DNA of 64,000 nt from Myxococcota bacterium (GTDB taxonomy: Bacteria > Myxococcota_A > Polyangia > JAAYKL01). Location of the stretch: the NCBI GenBank assembly GCA_030065855.1, contig JASJCT010000008.1, forward strand, positions 1-64,000. Reading direction: 5' to 3'. The notes under the pieces are model-generated. The model did not search any database, had not been told where the DNA came from, and saw nothing but the letters and a program-made list of their open reading frames with translations. Shown here piece after piece: positions 1 to 11,158 of the stretch; the stretch's first letter is position 1, and the number at the start of each line of letters is the position of its first letter. A program made the position numbers and the translations under genes.

Positions 1-402
1 TGGGCGCATTTTATCTCCACGGCGACGTTCAATTATCGGGGCCAAAGCGTCAACAAATTCGTCTACTATCAGCCTATCAAATACAGCTCCACTTACACGA
101 AGCAGGATCCCGCGCCGGTGGACCCGGCCTATCGACGAAGGTGGAACGAGACCAAGTGCTGGGTGAGCGGGACAAACCACACCGGGGTGGAGTGGGATTG
201 GCTGACGTTTTTCTACAGGTTGTGGAACTCGGGGACCTACCGACTGGACGTGGACGAGATACGGGACATCTGGCCCAGGGATGGGTCGTCAGACAGCGAT
301 TATTACTGGACGGCGATTCTGAATTCTGCTCTGGGAAAATTGAGTACCGAGGAGTATAGCAATTTCTTCAATGAAGGCCTCGCCTGCGGAGTGGATCATT
401 AG
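1..402 (+). CDS. C-terminal part of an unrecognised protein (5' end outside window)
   Basis: The reading frame is open from base 1 to the TAG at 400-402, giving 133 residues without a start, so the gene begins upstream of the window. A GTG at 118 is in frame but nothing suggests it is the true start. The sequence is rich in Trp and Tyr (WNETKCW, EWDWLTFFYRLW) with two Cys, the composition of an exported globular domain, but I recognise no family. The next gene starts two bases after the stop, so the two are probably cotranscribed; that neighbour is a lipoprotein, which makes a surface or periplasmic role plausible (inference). Confidence 0.6.
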   Translation, partial: WAHFISTATFNYRGQSVNKFVYYQPIKYSSTYTKQDPAPVDPAYRRRWNETKCWVSGTNHTGVEWDWLTFFYRLWNSGTYRLDVDEIRDIWPRDGSSDSDYYWTAILNSALGKLSTEEYSNFFNEGLACGVDH

Positions 403-404
403 CC

Positions 405-1535
405 ATGGAACCTGGATTTGATAGCCCCTTGGGGAGGATCGTCTGTTGGTTGCTGATCGGCTCTGGGCTCACCGGGTGTCACTGTGATTCCGATACCACG
501 CCCGCGGACATTGAGACCTCGGACACCGGCGATACGGATTCAGATACCGGGACCAGCGTGATTGTCGACACCAGCACCGAGTTCGATACCGATATTCTGA
601 ACAACTGCGAGGATGGATGGTGCAAAGCCGCGCCCGGCACGTTTATCTTTGGCTCGCCACCAACCGAGCCCTGCCGGGGCGACTATCGCGAGCGGCAGGT
701 GGAGGTGACCCTGACCCGGGGGTTTATCATCAAGCAGACCGAAGTGACCCAGGCGGACTGGGAAGCCGTGGGCTTTCCCAATCCGGATTTCGTCAAGGAT
801 CCGGAACTTCCGTTCCGATCTGCCGACTGGTATGAGGCCCTGGCCTATTGCAATGCCCTGTCGGAAAAGGAGGGGTTGGATACCTGCTATTCCCTTGAGA
901 ATTGTACGGGTGAAATCGGCGGCGGTTGCCCAGAACTCGATGAAAATGGAGACTGGATATGCGCGGAGAACACCTACCAATGCGATCCGAACGTGCGCAA
1001 ATACCCCGGCGTGTACGATTGTCCGGGCTACCGCCTGCCCACCCGGGCCGAGTGGCAGTATGCGGCCCGGGCCGGCACTACCACTGCCACGTACAACGGC
1101 GACATGACGACAGATTGGACCGGCGAGTGCATCCGAGAACCGGTCGTGGACCCGATAGGATGGTACTGTCATAATTCCGGTCCGGAGACGAACCCCCAAC
1201 GAGTGGCTCTGAAGCGACCCAATCCCTGGGGCATATACGACATGATCGGCAATGTATGGGAGTGGATCAACGATGTCGATACCGGGCTGAGCCTGGAGCA
1301 CGACGAAGGAAAGCCCAGCCCCCTGGTCGATCCGATTGGCGCAAATATGGCGGGAAATCCCTTCAGGGGTACATCAGGAAGCGGTCCTGGAAGTAAAGGT
1401 TGTATGAGCCGCAGCGCCTGGAGTGGTGGGAATCCTCCTGAATTGCGCCTCAGCGTTCTCGGTTTTCGTCCGGTGCGCACGATCTTTTCTTCTGATCCAG
1501 ACGCCGGTCCTGACAGCGGCCCTGGAAAGAAGTAA
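405..1535 (+). CDS. Lipoprotein with formylglycine-generating-enzyme (SUMF1) fold
   Basis: 376 residues. The N-terminus has a hydrophobic stretch ending in a lipobox (GLTGC, Cys 25), then an acidic Thr/Asp linker (residues about 35-65), then a full FGE-sulfatase domain from about residue 70 to the end. Hallmarks are TEVTQADWE, the RLPTRAEWQYAARAG block, YDMIGNVWEW and LGFRPVR. Family members oxidise a sulfatase Cys, or serve as binding or catalytic modules in other systems. The Cys-containing active-site segment of true FGEs is not seen: the corresponding region reads GSKGCMSRSAWSGG with a single Cys. A non-sulfatase, possibly non-catalytic, surface role is therefore more likely. It starts two bases after the preceding gene, so probably the same operon. 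Confidence 0.85.
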   Translation: MEPGFDSPLGRIVCWLLIGSGLTGCHCDSDTTPADIETSDTGDTDSDTGTSVIVDTSTEFDTDILNNCEDGWCKAAPGTFIFGSPPTEPCRGDYRERQVEVTLTRGFIIKQTEVTQADWEAVGFPNPDFVKDPELPFRSADWYEALAYCNALSEKEGLDTCYSLENCTGEIGGGCPELDENGDWICAENTYQCDPNVRKYPGVYDCPGYRLPTRAEWQYAARAGTTTATYNGDMTTDWTGECIREPVVDPIGWYCHNSGPETNPQRVALKRPNPWGIYDMIGNVWEWINDVDTGLSLEHDEGKPSPLVDPIGANMAGNPFRGTSGSGPGSKGCMSRSAWSGGNPPELRLSVLGFRPVRTIFSSDPDAGPDSGPGKK

Positions 1536-1642
1536 TATGCTTCGGCTCTGCCGATCAGCAGTAGTGAGCACCTCAGCGCATTGCTGTGCAAACCGTTGGC
1601 AATGGGGCGGAGTCTCACATTATGATTTTTGAAGAGGAAAAC

Positions 1643-2701
1643 GTGTTTGAGACAACAATGAAGAATTCAGCTCTCCTGGTTGGGTTTTTTTGGCTGTTCT
1701 TTCTGGGATGTGTCAGTTGCGACACAGATCCTGGAAGCTTCAGCAGCAGATGGAGAACATGGAGAACAGTGGATGAAGGATTAGAAGAATCAGACGACAA
1801 CCAGATAACCCTGCCGCTCGTCCCAAACGGCACTTACGATCTCACTGTCGATTGGGGAGATGGCACCCAAGACACCATCACAGCTTGGGATGATCCTGCC
1901 AAGACACATACCTATGCCAGCCCAGGGACTTATGACGTGGCAATCAGCGGAACGATAACAGGATGGCGGTTCGCGGGTATGGGCGACTGTAGAAAGCTCT
2001 TGGAGATAAGGAATTGGGGTCCGTTCGGCTTTGGGAATACCAACGCTCAGTTCACGGGATGCGTGAACCTCAAAGTGACCGCCGCTGATTCGCCTGATTT
2101 GACCGCTACTGTGAATCTATTTCAGGCATTTTGTGGTTGTGAATCACTAACCACAGTGCCATCGATGAACACATGGGATACTTCCAGCGTGACCGATATG
2201 GATGATATGTTCAGGGCCGCAAGCGCATTCAACCAAGACATCTCCGCGTGGGATACTTCCAGCGTGACCGATATGAGCGGCATGTTCGAGGGGGCAAGCG
2301 CCTTCAACCAAGACATCTCCGCGTGGGATACTTCCAGCGTGACCGATATGAGCGGCATGTTCGAGAGAGCAAGCGCGTTCAGCCAAGACATCTCCGCGTG
2401 GGATACTTCCAGCGTAAAATATATGAACAGCATGTTCGAGAGCGCAAGCGCGTTCGACCGGGACCTCTCCGCGTGGGAAATCACGGGCGTTGCCGACATG
2501 GAAGCCATGTTTCAGGGTATCACCCTCTCCTCTGACAATTACGATGCCCTTCTCATCGGTTGGGAGGCTCAGGATGTTAAAGATGCTGTGTGGTTTCAGG
2601 CTGGAAACTCACAATACAGCTCAGGGACGCCCGCCGATGCCCGTCAGAGGCTCATCAATGATCATAATTGGCGCATTGACGACGGTGGGGAGATACCATA
2701 G
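1643..2701 (+). CDS. BspA-like (DUF285) repeat lipoprotein
   Basis: Exported lipoprotein with a signal peptide ([11 protein letters not shown]...) and lipobox LGCVSC. A GTG at 1643 has a good ribosome site (GAAGAGG, six bases upstream); ATG 1658 begins the signal peptide proper, and ATG 1622 and GTG 1586 are also in frame. After the signal comes a PKD-like segment ([27 protein letters not shown]). Then follow four 25-residue repeats of the [20 protein letters not shown] type, typical of the BspA/DUF285 family of surface-exposed leucine-rich-like proteins implicated in adhesion in other bacteria. The C-terminus ([12 protein letters not shown]-like, then [17 protein letters not shown]) matches the usual family ending. 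Function here is unknown; surface binding is an inference from the family. Confidence 0.8.
   Translation: MFETTMKNSALLVGFFWLFFLGCVSCDTDPGSFSSRWRTWRTVDEGLEESDDNQITLPLVPNGTYDLTVDWGDGTQDTITAWDDPAKTHTYASPGTYDVAISGTITGWRFAGMGDCRKLLEIRNWGPFGFGNTNAQFTGCVNLKVTAADSPDLTATVNLFQAFCGCESLTTVPSMNTWDTSSVTDMDDMFRAASAFNQDISAWDTSSVTDMSGMFEGASAFNQDISAWDTSSVTDMSGMFERASAFSQDISAWDTSSVKYMNSMFESASAFDRDLSAWEITGVADMEAMFQGITLSSDNYDALLIGWEAQDVKDAVWFQAGNSQYSSGTPADARQRLINDHNWRIDDGGEIP
2177..2476 (+). repeat. Four tandem 75-bp repeats inside the BspA-like gene
   Basis: The unit beginning GATACTTCCAGCGT starts at 2177, 2252, 2327 and 2402. The first three copies are almost identical at DNA level (gataCTTCCAGCGTGACCGATATG-type cores), while the fourth has diverged. 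Each unit encodes 25 residues, so copy-number change keeps the frame. High DNA identity implies recent expansion or ongoing homogenisation. Confidence 0.9.
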
Positions 2702-2715
2702 GCCTCGGGTGGCTT

Positions 2716-2973
2716 ATGGACTTCTGGAACCCTGGAACCAACTCAGGTACGAAGGGCAGCAGCAGCGCGTGGAGCGGCGGGGACAATCCGGAATTGCGAC
2801 TCAGCGCCATCGGCTTTCGTCCGGTGCGCGATGAACTTCCAGCCAACCAGCTGGAAGCGCTACAATACTATGCTGCCACTTGCCAACCAGAGACGAGTTT
2901 AGACACAACTAAATCCCACCTGGAATACCTGGGCGATTGGTATGACATTCAGATAAAGTACCAAAAACAGTGA
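2716..2973 (+). pseudogene. Fragment of an FGE-fold gene (3' end only)
   Basis: An 85-codon open frame starts with no signal peptide and no convincing ribosome site. Its first 40 residues (GTKGSSSAWSGGDNPELRL, then SAIGFRPVR) match the last 40 residues of the SUMF1-fold lipoprotein at 405-1535 (GSKGCMSRSAWSGG, PELRLSVLGFRPVR), and the DNA is clearly related (2746-2832 against about 1372-1475). Everything upstream of that in an FGE domain is missing, so this is the tail of a second FGE-fold gene. The BspA-like gene lies between the two homologous stretches. The final 45 codons match nothing I know. Confidence 0.65.
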
Positions 2974-3470
2974 CCCAATGCCGGGTCTGTGCGCTCCGGC
3001 CCTAATATGAGCCTGTTCTACTACTTCCGAAATGTATCGCAAAAAAACAAGAACGCTCTCCGACCCAATTGGGTTGCGGGTGTCAGCCCGCGCTAGGGGT
3101 AAAGCGTATCATCCAGCCAGACCGGCCCATGATCGAAAAAGAGAAAGAATTATCTCACGGGCCGTTGAGGACGTCGAGGGAGGCCGCTGAGGGGAGAAAG
3201 ATAGGGGCACCCTCAAGTACTGCTGTCCTGCCGCCGCCTAAACTGGCGGATTTTCCAAAACTGAGCTCCTTTTCAACCTATGCGAAGTACGCCCAGCGAT
3301 AACCAATGCCAACCCTCGAGACGCCTGGAATGGACATTTCTCCTCAGGACGGCGGGATATGCCATGTTTTCCGCGAGTCACAACTTCTCGCCGATCCGAC
3401 CCGGGCTCAACAAACGCTACAGCGCGGATCCATCAAACCGGTCTGGGGATCGCACTTGCCACTGCCGGCG
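2974..3470. other. Intergenic region without a recognisable gene
   Basis: About 500 bases between the FGE fragment and the convergent M23 peptidase gene. Two short overlapping open frames (3069-3302 and 3280-3660) have no ribosome site, no recognisable protein and unlikely composition, and the second runs antisense into the peptidase gene. A GC-rich inverted repeat, TTGCGGGTGTCAGCCCGCG, lies near 3070-3090 and could fold into a small hairpin. Nothing else was seen. Confidence 0.5.
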
Positions 3471-4697
3471 TTATGAGAACGGGTTTACCAGGACATTCTT
3501 CAAAACCGGGGCAGGATCGATTCTATCTGTACCTTTGCGCAGTTCAAAATGCAGGTGGGGGCCGGACGTGCGGGTACCGGTTCGGCCGAGGGTTCCGATG
3601 ATCTGGCCAGCTGTGACCGGATCCCCGGTGCTGACATTGATAGTGTGCAGATGCATATAGATGGACCCCACCTGGCTGTCGTGTTTGATGTGCACGTAAA
3701 GGCCACCTGGCCCCATGGCAGCCTTTGGAAAGGTTTTGGATGCGCTCGGCGTGAGGGGGCGACTTTTCCCTTGGCCCGGCAGGTCCACGCCGGCAAAGGT
3801 GACGCTGCCGGCAGCTGCGGCGCGGACCGGCTCGCCCAGGGTGCCGTCCAGATCGATACCCCGGTGGCCTGGGTCGCCTTTTTTCCCACGCTTGTTGCCG
3901 AAATAATCGAGTACCACCCTTGGTGCACCGTCTAGGGGAGATACGATCTCAATGCCGCCTACGTTGCCCATTGGTTCAGGAGCGGCGTTGCGATAGGTGC
4001 TGAGCAGCCGCCTGCGAATGGTGAGGACCCTGTCTTCAGGTTCGGTGTGGCGCACCCGATCCCCAAAAAACCAATGGGATATGGGATGCCGGTGGGGCAC
4101 GCTATTAAAAGTGGTATCCAAATCCCTGCATTGCTTTGAAAACACGTTTAAAATCGCTGCGGCAAAGTATAGGTTGGCGTCGATCTTTTCAGCTTTCCAT
4201 TTATTGAACGGATATTTATCCATAAATAACGTGTTCAGCTCCCAGATACCATCTCGCTTGAGATAGAAGCGGTACGTCTTGCCCCGGATATGGGGTGCGT
4301 GCATGTCCAGGTCGATCCGGGTGACACCGCGCCTGGGTTCCCTATCTGGCGTACGCGGTCGGCATCCGGATTGATCGACCATAAGGGCTCCTAAAAGAAA
4401 CGGGTCGATTTCAAAATGGCGACCATGGGCTTCGATGGCTCGGCTGTACTGGGTGAGTCGCGCTTCGGGCATGGGGCCGCACAAGGTGCTGAGGGCAGTG
4501 CGAAACCGATCTGAATCGAGCAGGGCAGGGGAGGGGGGTTCCGGGGGCCACATTGCAGGTGTTACATCTTGACGCGCCAATTTATGCCGGACCGTGACAC
4601 TCTGACCGATGCGGCGCTGCCAAGTGGGTCGTTGAGACGCGGCAATACTGCTGAAGCAGATGAGCACGGCAAATATTGCTGTAAATACGCGGATCAT
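3471..4697 (-). CDS. M23-family zinc metallopeptidase with lysozyme-like N-terminal region
   Basis: Start chosen at 4697 (MIRVFTAIFAVLICFSSIAA, a normal signal peptide) rather than 13 codons upstream; 408 residues. The C-terminal peptidase M23/LytM domain carries the zinc ligands: His 278 and Asp 282 in GHRGIDLD, and His 381/His 383 in GPHLHFEL. A conserved YMHLH lies between them. Such enzymes cut peptide cross-links in peptidoglycan. The middle (IDPFLLGALMVDQSGCRP) resembles the start of a soluble lytic transglycosylase fold, but the catalytic Glu-Ser is replaced by Asp-Gln-Ser, so that module is probably inactive. It is divergent from the ATP synthase operon and not part of it. Likely periplasmic wall remodelling. 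Confidence 0.85.
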   Translation of the reverse strand: MIRVFTAIFAVLICFSSIAASQRPTWQRRIGQSVTVRHKLARQDVTPAMWPPEPPSPALLDSDRFRTALSTLCGPMPEARLTQYSRAIEAHGRHFEIDPFLLGALMVDQSGCRPRTPDREPRRGVTRIDLDMHAPHIRGKTYRFYLKRDGIWELNTLFMDKYPFNKWKAEKIDANLYFAAAILNVFSKQCRDLDTTFNSVPHRHPISHWFFGDRVRHTEPEDRVLTIRRRLLSTYRNAAPEPMGNVGGIEIVSPLDGAPRVVLDYFGNKRGKKGDPGHRGIDLDGTLGEPVRAAAAGSVTFAGVDLPGQGKSRPLTPSASKTFPKAAMGPGGLYVHIKHDSQVGSIYMHLHTINVSTGDPVTAGQIIGTLGRTGTRTSGPHLHFELRKGTDRIDPAPVLKNVLVNPFS

Positions 4698-4795
4698 AGC
4701 GCAGCTACTACCAAATATTTCGATTAAAGTCCCCATTTAAAGGGGCACCTTGGCCAAACAATGCCATTCTATGGGAATTATTCCGCTCTGCCGCC

Positions 4796-4824
4796 TTGAC
4801 ACGAGCCCGCATCACCGATAATGA
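4796..4824 (+). promoter_or_regulatory. Probable sigma-70 promoter of the ATP synthase operon
   Basis: A perfect -35 hexamer TTGACA (4796-4801) is followed after 17 bases by TAATGA (4819-4824). A GATAAT overlapping it (4817-4822) is closer to consensus but at 15-base spacing. It lies about 95 bases before the first ATP synthase gene and points toward it, in the only sizeable gap upstream of the operon. Confidence 0.45.
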
Positions 4825-4916
4825 TGGCTCAAACTTTTAGGGTTGGAAACGCACGTTAGTTAAAATTTTATTGAGGCTTAGCGGCATTTTATTAACTTTC
4901 GCGGCAGGGGTAGGGA

Positions 4917-5384
4917 ATGATGGCAATGCCTGTGTCAGTAATCGCTGCGGGTGGATCGATTGTAGATCTGGATGCCACACTGCTCATACAGCTCGTCATT
5001 TTTTTGCTCGTGTTTTTGGTGCTAAAGCAATTTTTGTTTCGGCCTGTTATCGACTTGATCGAGGCGAGGCGCAAAGCAACCCAAGGTACGCGAAGCGAAG
5101 CTACAGCCCTCGAAGAAGAGGCAGGGCGTCTCAGCGATGATGTCGAGAAGCGGCTCGCTGAGATTCGCGCTGAAGCTGGCCGGGAGCGGGAGCAGATGCT
5201 AGAGGAGGCCAAACGGCGCGAGCGGGATATCGTTACTAAAGCCAGGGATGATGCCCGCAACGTCGTGGTTCAGGCCAAAGAGGAAGCAGTGGCTCAGGGT
5301 GAAACAGTAAGAGAAGCGCTAAAGCAAGAGATAGTCCCCCTTGCCAGCGCCGTCACCACCAAGGTAGTGGGCCGCCAGATATAG
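4917..5384 (+). CDS. atpF: ATP synthase F0 subunit b (first copy, b' type)
   Basis: 155 residues. One N-terminal membrane helix (LLIQLVIFLLVFLVLKQFLF, about residues 22-41) is followed by FRPVIDLIEARR and a long charged coiled coil, the standard peripheral-stalk b subunit. The stalk connects F1 to the membrane a subunit and resists rotor torque. It is the first gene of the operon and the ribosome site is the purine-rich GGGGTAGGGA; ATG 4917, 4920 or 4926 could each be used. A second, different b-type subunit follows, so the stalk is likely a heterodimer as in photosynthetic and many deltaproteobacterial enzymes. Confidence 0.9.
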   Translation: MMAMPVSVIAAGGSIVDLDATLLIQLVIFLLVFLVLKQFLFRPVIDLIEARRKATQGTRSEATALEEEAGRLSDDVEKRLAEIRAEAGREREQMLEEAKRRERDIVTKARDDARNVVVQAKEEAVAQGETVREALKQEIVPLASAVTTKVVGRQI

Positions 5385-5414
5385 TAGGCTGCGGCAGACA
5401 GAGAAAGGGGCACC

Positions 5415-6068
5415 ATGGGACTTAGAAACCTCCTGTTTGTGTTGGTATTCGGCGTGGCCATGGCCAGCACACCGGTCCAACGCGTTGAAGCCTCAGAGGA
5501 AACAACGGCCCATGAGGCGTCTGATACGCACGGTGCCCATCAGCTCAACTGGTTCGATTTTTCGCAAAAGGGCGCGCCGCCTCTTATTGCCCTGCTCATT
5601 AACTTTGCCTGTCTCTGTCTCATCGTATACCTCATGCTTCGCAAACCACTTTCAAATCGATTTTCAGAGCGCAAAGCATCATTTGAGAATGAGATGAAAG
5701 AGGCCAGTGATCTAAAGCTTAAGGCACAAGCCGCACTTGAGACCGCGCGCCAAAAGACAAGGGATCTGGACCAAGAGATGGATAAACTGCGGCGGGAAAT
5801 CCTCGACGTGGGCAAGGCAGAGTCAGCGCGGATCCTGGAAGATGCTGAGACGCTGAGCGAGCGCCTGAGATCCGATGCCCTGGCAATGGTGGAACAGGAG
5901 GTCGCCCGCTTAAGTCAAGCGATCAAAAAGCAGGTCGTCGAGGAGATCATCGCTATGGCAAAAGCGCAGATAGAGCAGCAATTAAATAGTGAGGATCACG
6001 ATCGATTTATAGCTACCTATATTACAACTGTGGATGACGATAGAGCTTCTATGCCGCCAGAACCCTGA
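5415..6068 (+). CDS. atpF: ATP synthase F0 subunit b (second copy, with signal-like N-terminus)
   Basis: 217 residues, longer than its partner. A hydrophobic N-terminus resembling a cleavable signal peptide (MGLRNLLFVLVFGVAMAS) and a His-containing spacer precede a membrane helix (APPLIALLINFACLCLIVYL) and then a long heptad-rich coiled coil (about residues 90-200). The arrangement signal peptide plus b helix is common in deltaproteobacterial ATP synthases. The start has a clear ribosome site (GAAAGGGG). It presumably pairs with the preceding b subunit in the stator. Confidence 0.88.
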   Translation: MGLRNLLFVLVFGVAMASTPVQRVEASEETTAHEASDTHGAHQLNWFDFSQKGAPPLIALLINFACLCLIVYLMLRKPLSNRFSERKASFENEMKEASDLKLKAQAALETARQKTRDLDQEMDKLRREILDVGKAESARILEDAETLSERLRSDALAMVEQEVARLSQAIKKQVVEEIIAMAKAQIEQQLNSEDHDRFIATYITTVDDDRASMPPEP

Positions 6069-6091
6069 GAGCAGCAACGCGAGGTACAGAA

Positions 6092-6637
6092 ATGACAACC
6101 GGAAGCATCGCTCGCAGATATGCCAAAGCCCTGTTTGCCATTGGTGAAGAAAAGGGCAACTTGCTCGGATTGCACCGGGAAGTACAGAACATGGCAGACA
6201 TTTGGGCTGGGAGCGAAGATCTGCGGATTACAATAACGAATCCGCTGCTAAGGACCAGTGCCAAGCGTCAGATATGGAGTACGATTCTCAGCCGGCTCGG
6301 TATATCGATTATCGGGAAAAACTTTTTTTACCTGCTCTTTGATAAAGGCCGCTGTGCTGAGCTGCCGGGTATTGCACGCGAATTCAGCGCCCTTTCGGAT
6401 CGAAAAGAGAATCGCCTTAGAGCGGAAATCATAACCGCAACGCCCCTTTCCGACAATGTATCGTATCGGCTGAAAGCGGCGTTGCAGCGGCGCACCGGCA
6501 AAATGGTGGTAATGACAAAGCGCGAGGACCCGGACGTGTTGGGTGGCGTGATCACCCGCGTTGGGGACGTGATGTACGACGGATCTTTAAAAACGCAGCT
6601 AAAGCGGATGAAAGAGGCCATGCTGGGTCAGGGGTAA
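6092..6637 (+). CDS. atpH: ATP synthase F1 subunit delta
   Basis: 181 residues, normal length. The N-terminus IARRYAKALFAIGEEKG and the C-terminal block PDVLGGVITRVGDVMYDGSL are the two signature regions of the OSCP/delta family, which joins the b-subunit stalk to the top of the alpha3beta3 hexamer. It lies 23 bases after the second b gene and before atpA, the usual order. Confidence 0.95.
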   Translation: MTTGSIARRYAKALFAIGEEKGNLLGLHREVQNMADIWAGSEDLRITITNPLLRTSAKRQIWSTILSRLGISIIGKNFFYLLFDKGRCAELPGIAREFSALSDRKENRLRAEIITATPLSDNVSYRLKAALQRRTGKMVVMTKREDPDVLGGVITRVGDVMYDGSLKTQLKRMKEAMLGQG

Positions 6638-6703
6638 CCCCGATGCAGCGCAACCCGGAGCGGCGGCCCGACGGTTATGGGACGACGCCCGAATGGACGA
6701 GAC

Positions 6704-8212
6704 ATGCAGCTTCGAGCAGAAGAGATAAGCAGGATTATCAAGCAACAGATCGAATCATTCGATCAGAAGGTTGAAATCACAGAGACCGGCACCATCCTGA
6801 CAGTGGGCGACGGGATCGCGCGCGTCTATGGACTCGACAATGCCATGGCGGGCGAGCTTTTGGAATTTCCCCACGACGTGATGGGGATGGTCCTCAATCT
6901 CGAGGAGGACAACGTCGGCGTGGTGCTTTTTGGCGATGACTCTGAGCTGCGCGAAGGCGATATCGTCAAACGCACCGACCGCATCGCAGACGTGCCCGTG
7001 GGCAAGGCCCTGCTCGGGCGCGTGGTCAATGCCCTGGGTCAGCCCATTGACGGCAAGGGCGCCATCGAGGGGGACGAGCGACGGCGAATTGAGATCAAGG
7101 CGCCTGGCATTGTCCAGCGCCAGCCAGTACGGGAACCGCTCCAGACTGGTATCAAGTCTATCGATGCGATGATCCCCATCGGCCGGGGTCAGCGGGAGCT
7201 GATCCTGGGGGATCGGGGCATCGGCAAAACCGCCATCGCGATCGACACCATCATCAACCAGGCAGAGACAGATGTGCACTGCATCTATGTCGCCGTGGGA
7301 CAGAAGCAGTCCACTGTGGCCAGAATTGTCGCGCGACTCGAGTCCACTGGCGCCATGGCGTACACGACCGTGATCTCAGCGGGCGCCTCAGAGATGGCAC
7401 CGCTTCAGTTTATCGCACCCTACACGGGCGCCACCATGGGCGAGTATTTCCGAGACAACGGCATGCACGCGCTCGTCATTTACGACGACCTTTCAAAGCA
7501 AGCCGTGGCCTATCGGCAACTTTCCCTGCTGCTCAGACGGCCGCCGGGACGTGAGGCCTATCCGGGCGACGTGTTCAACCTGCACAGCCGCCTGCTCGAG
7601 CGGGCCGCCAAAATGAGCGACGAGTTGGGGGGCGGTTCCCTTACCGCACTACCGATTATCGAGACCCAGGCCGGCGATGTCTCGGCCTACATTCCCACCA
7701 ACGTGATTTCGATTACAGACGGGCAAATCTACCTGGAGCCGGACCTCTTCTTTGCGGGTCAGCGTCCTGCTATTAACGTGGGTATCTCGGTCTCCCGGGT
7801 GGGCGGCAACGCGCAAATCAAGGCCATGAAGAAGATCGCCGGTTCCCTTCGATTGGACATGGCGCGATTCAGAGAAATGAAGGCGTTTGCCCAATTTGCT
7901 TCGGACCTCGATGCGGCGACCCGGGCCCAGCTTGAGCGGGGACGTCGGCTCGAGGAACTGCTCAAGCAGGGTCAGTACGCGCCCCTCAACGTGGGAAAGC
8001 AGATTCTCGTCATTTATGCCGGTGTGAACGGTTACTTGGACGATTACCCGGTCGGGACGGTGTCCAGATACGAAAACGAGCTCTACGCGTTTGTTGAGAA
8101 AAACCACCCAGATGTCCTCGAGTTGGTACAGAAAAAGAAGGTGCTCGACGACGAGGTGGAGGGTGGGTTCAAAAAAGCACTCGACGCCTTTAAGCAGCAT
8201 TTCAAGGCCTAG
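6704..8212 (+). CDS. atpA: ATP synthase F1 subunit alpha
   Basis: Start set at 6704 ([12 protein letters not shown]), the conserved beginning of alpha subunits, giving 502 residues; the frame is open nine codons further upstream. The non-catalytic nucleotide site, the [13 protein letters not shown] block and the [12 protein letters not shown] arginine-finger region are all present. The P-loop reads GDRGIGKT (residues 169-176) where almost all alpha subunits have GDRQTGKT; Gly-Ile replaces Gln-Thr. The rest of the protein looks fully functional. Forms the regulatory half of the F1 hexamer with beta. Confidence 0.97.
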   Translation: MQLRAEEISRIIKQQIESFDQKVEITETGTILTVGDGIARVYGLDNAMAGELLEFPHDVMGMVLNLEEDNVGVVLFGDDSELREGDIVKRTDRIADVPVGKALLGRVVNALGQPIDGKGAIEGDERRRIEIKAPGIVQRQPVREPLQTGIKSIDAMIPIGRGQRELILGDRGIGKTAIAIDTIINQAETDVHCIYVAVGQKQSTVARIVARLESTGAMAYTTVISAGASEMAPLQFIAPYTGATMGEYFRDNGMHALVIYDDLSKQAVAYRQLSLLLRRPPGREAYPGDVFNLHSRLLERAAKMSDELGGGSLTALPIIETQAGDVSAYIPTNVISITDGQIYLEPDLFFAGQRPAINVGISVSRVGGNAQIKAMKKIAGSLRLDMARFREMKAFAQFASDLDAATRAQLERGRRLEELLKQGQYAPLNVGKQILVIYAGVNGYLDDYPVGTVSRYENELYAFVEKNHPDVLELVQKKKVLDDEVEGGFKKALDAFKQHFKA

Positions 8213-8221
8213 GCGCGCGTC

Positions 8222-10557
<2,336 letters not shown>

Positions 10558-10562
10558 GTGCC

Positions 10563-10973
10563 ATGAGTGAGACGCTTGCGGTCAAGGTCGTCACCCCGCG
10601 CGGCAGCCTTATCGACGAAGTGGTGGGTGCGTTTACAGCCAGATCGGAAATGGGAGAGTTCTCGATTCTACCCAATCACCGGGCAATCATGGCTGCCCTT
10701 GCGGTTGGTCCCATGGTCATCGATCGACCCCAAACCGGCAAGGCCGCGTTTGCCCTGGATCGGGGCTTCCTAGAAGCCGGTGCTGACCACGTGAACGTGA
10801 TCACAGAACAGTGTGTACCGGCCGAAGAAATCGACGCGACCGCGGTAGCCCAAGAGGTGACAGCGCTCGAGGGACAGTTGTCTGAGATGGATCTCGGTAC
10901 GCCCGAAGCCACTCAAGTGATCGCCGATCTGGAGTGGGCAAAGACCCGCTTGATCGTTGCCCAAATGTCGTAA
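10563..10973 (+). CDS. atpC: ATP synthase F1 subunit epsilon
   Basis: 136 residues. The N-terminal beta-sandwich begins with LAVKVVTPRGSLIDEVVGAF and contains GEFSILPNHRAIMAAL, as in the family; a short helical C-terminus follows. Starts five bases after the atpD stop. It is the last gene of the operon. An A/T-only imperfect stem (CAAAAATT ... AATTTTTTG, about 10978-11008) follows but is too weak to call a terminator. The a and c subunit genes (atpB, atpE) are absent from the window. Confidence 0.93.
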   Translation: MSETLAVKVVTPRGSLIDEVVGAFTARSEMGEFSILPNHRAIMAALAVGPMVIDRPQTGKAAFALDRGFLEAGADHVNVITEQCVPAEEIDATAVAQEVTALEGQLSEMDLGTPEATQVIADLEWAKTRLIVAQMS

Positions 10974-11158
10974 GCGCCAAAAATTACTAAAAAACAACAA
11001 ATTTTTTGATGGTCCGACGCAATGGATTATTCTGTATGATGTGAGATTATCCATGTGCGGGGCAAAAAATAGGTGCTTCAGGGGTAGTCAAATAATGTAC
11101 ACGTATATCAAATAGGGTATACTGTACAAAGTATCTTCAAATGTTTGGGAGGAGAACA

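Noticed and set aside
540-1301. 253-codon antisense frame over the FGE-fold lipoprotein
   Set aside because: The sense strand encodes a recognisable FGE domain; the antisense product has no signal or family.
3069-3660. Two overlapping short frames in the gap before the M23 gene
   Set aside because: No ribosome site, no recognisable protein, and the second runs antisense into the peptidase gene.
10974-11010. Rho-independent terminator after atpC
   Set aside because: The only stem is A/T-only with a mismatch and has no GC-rich base or clear T-run placement.
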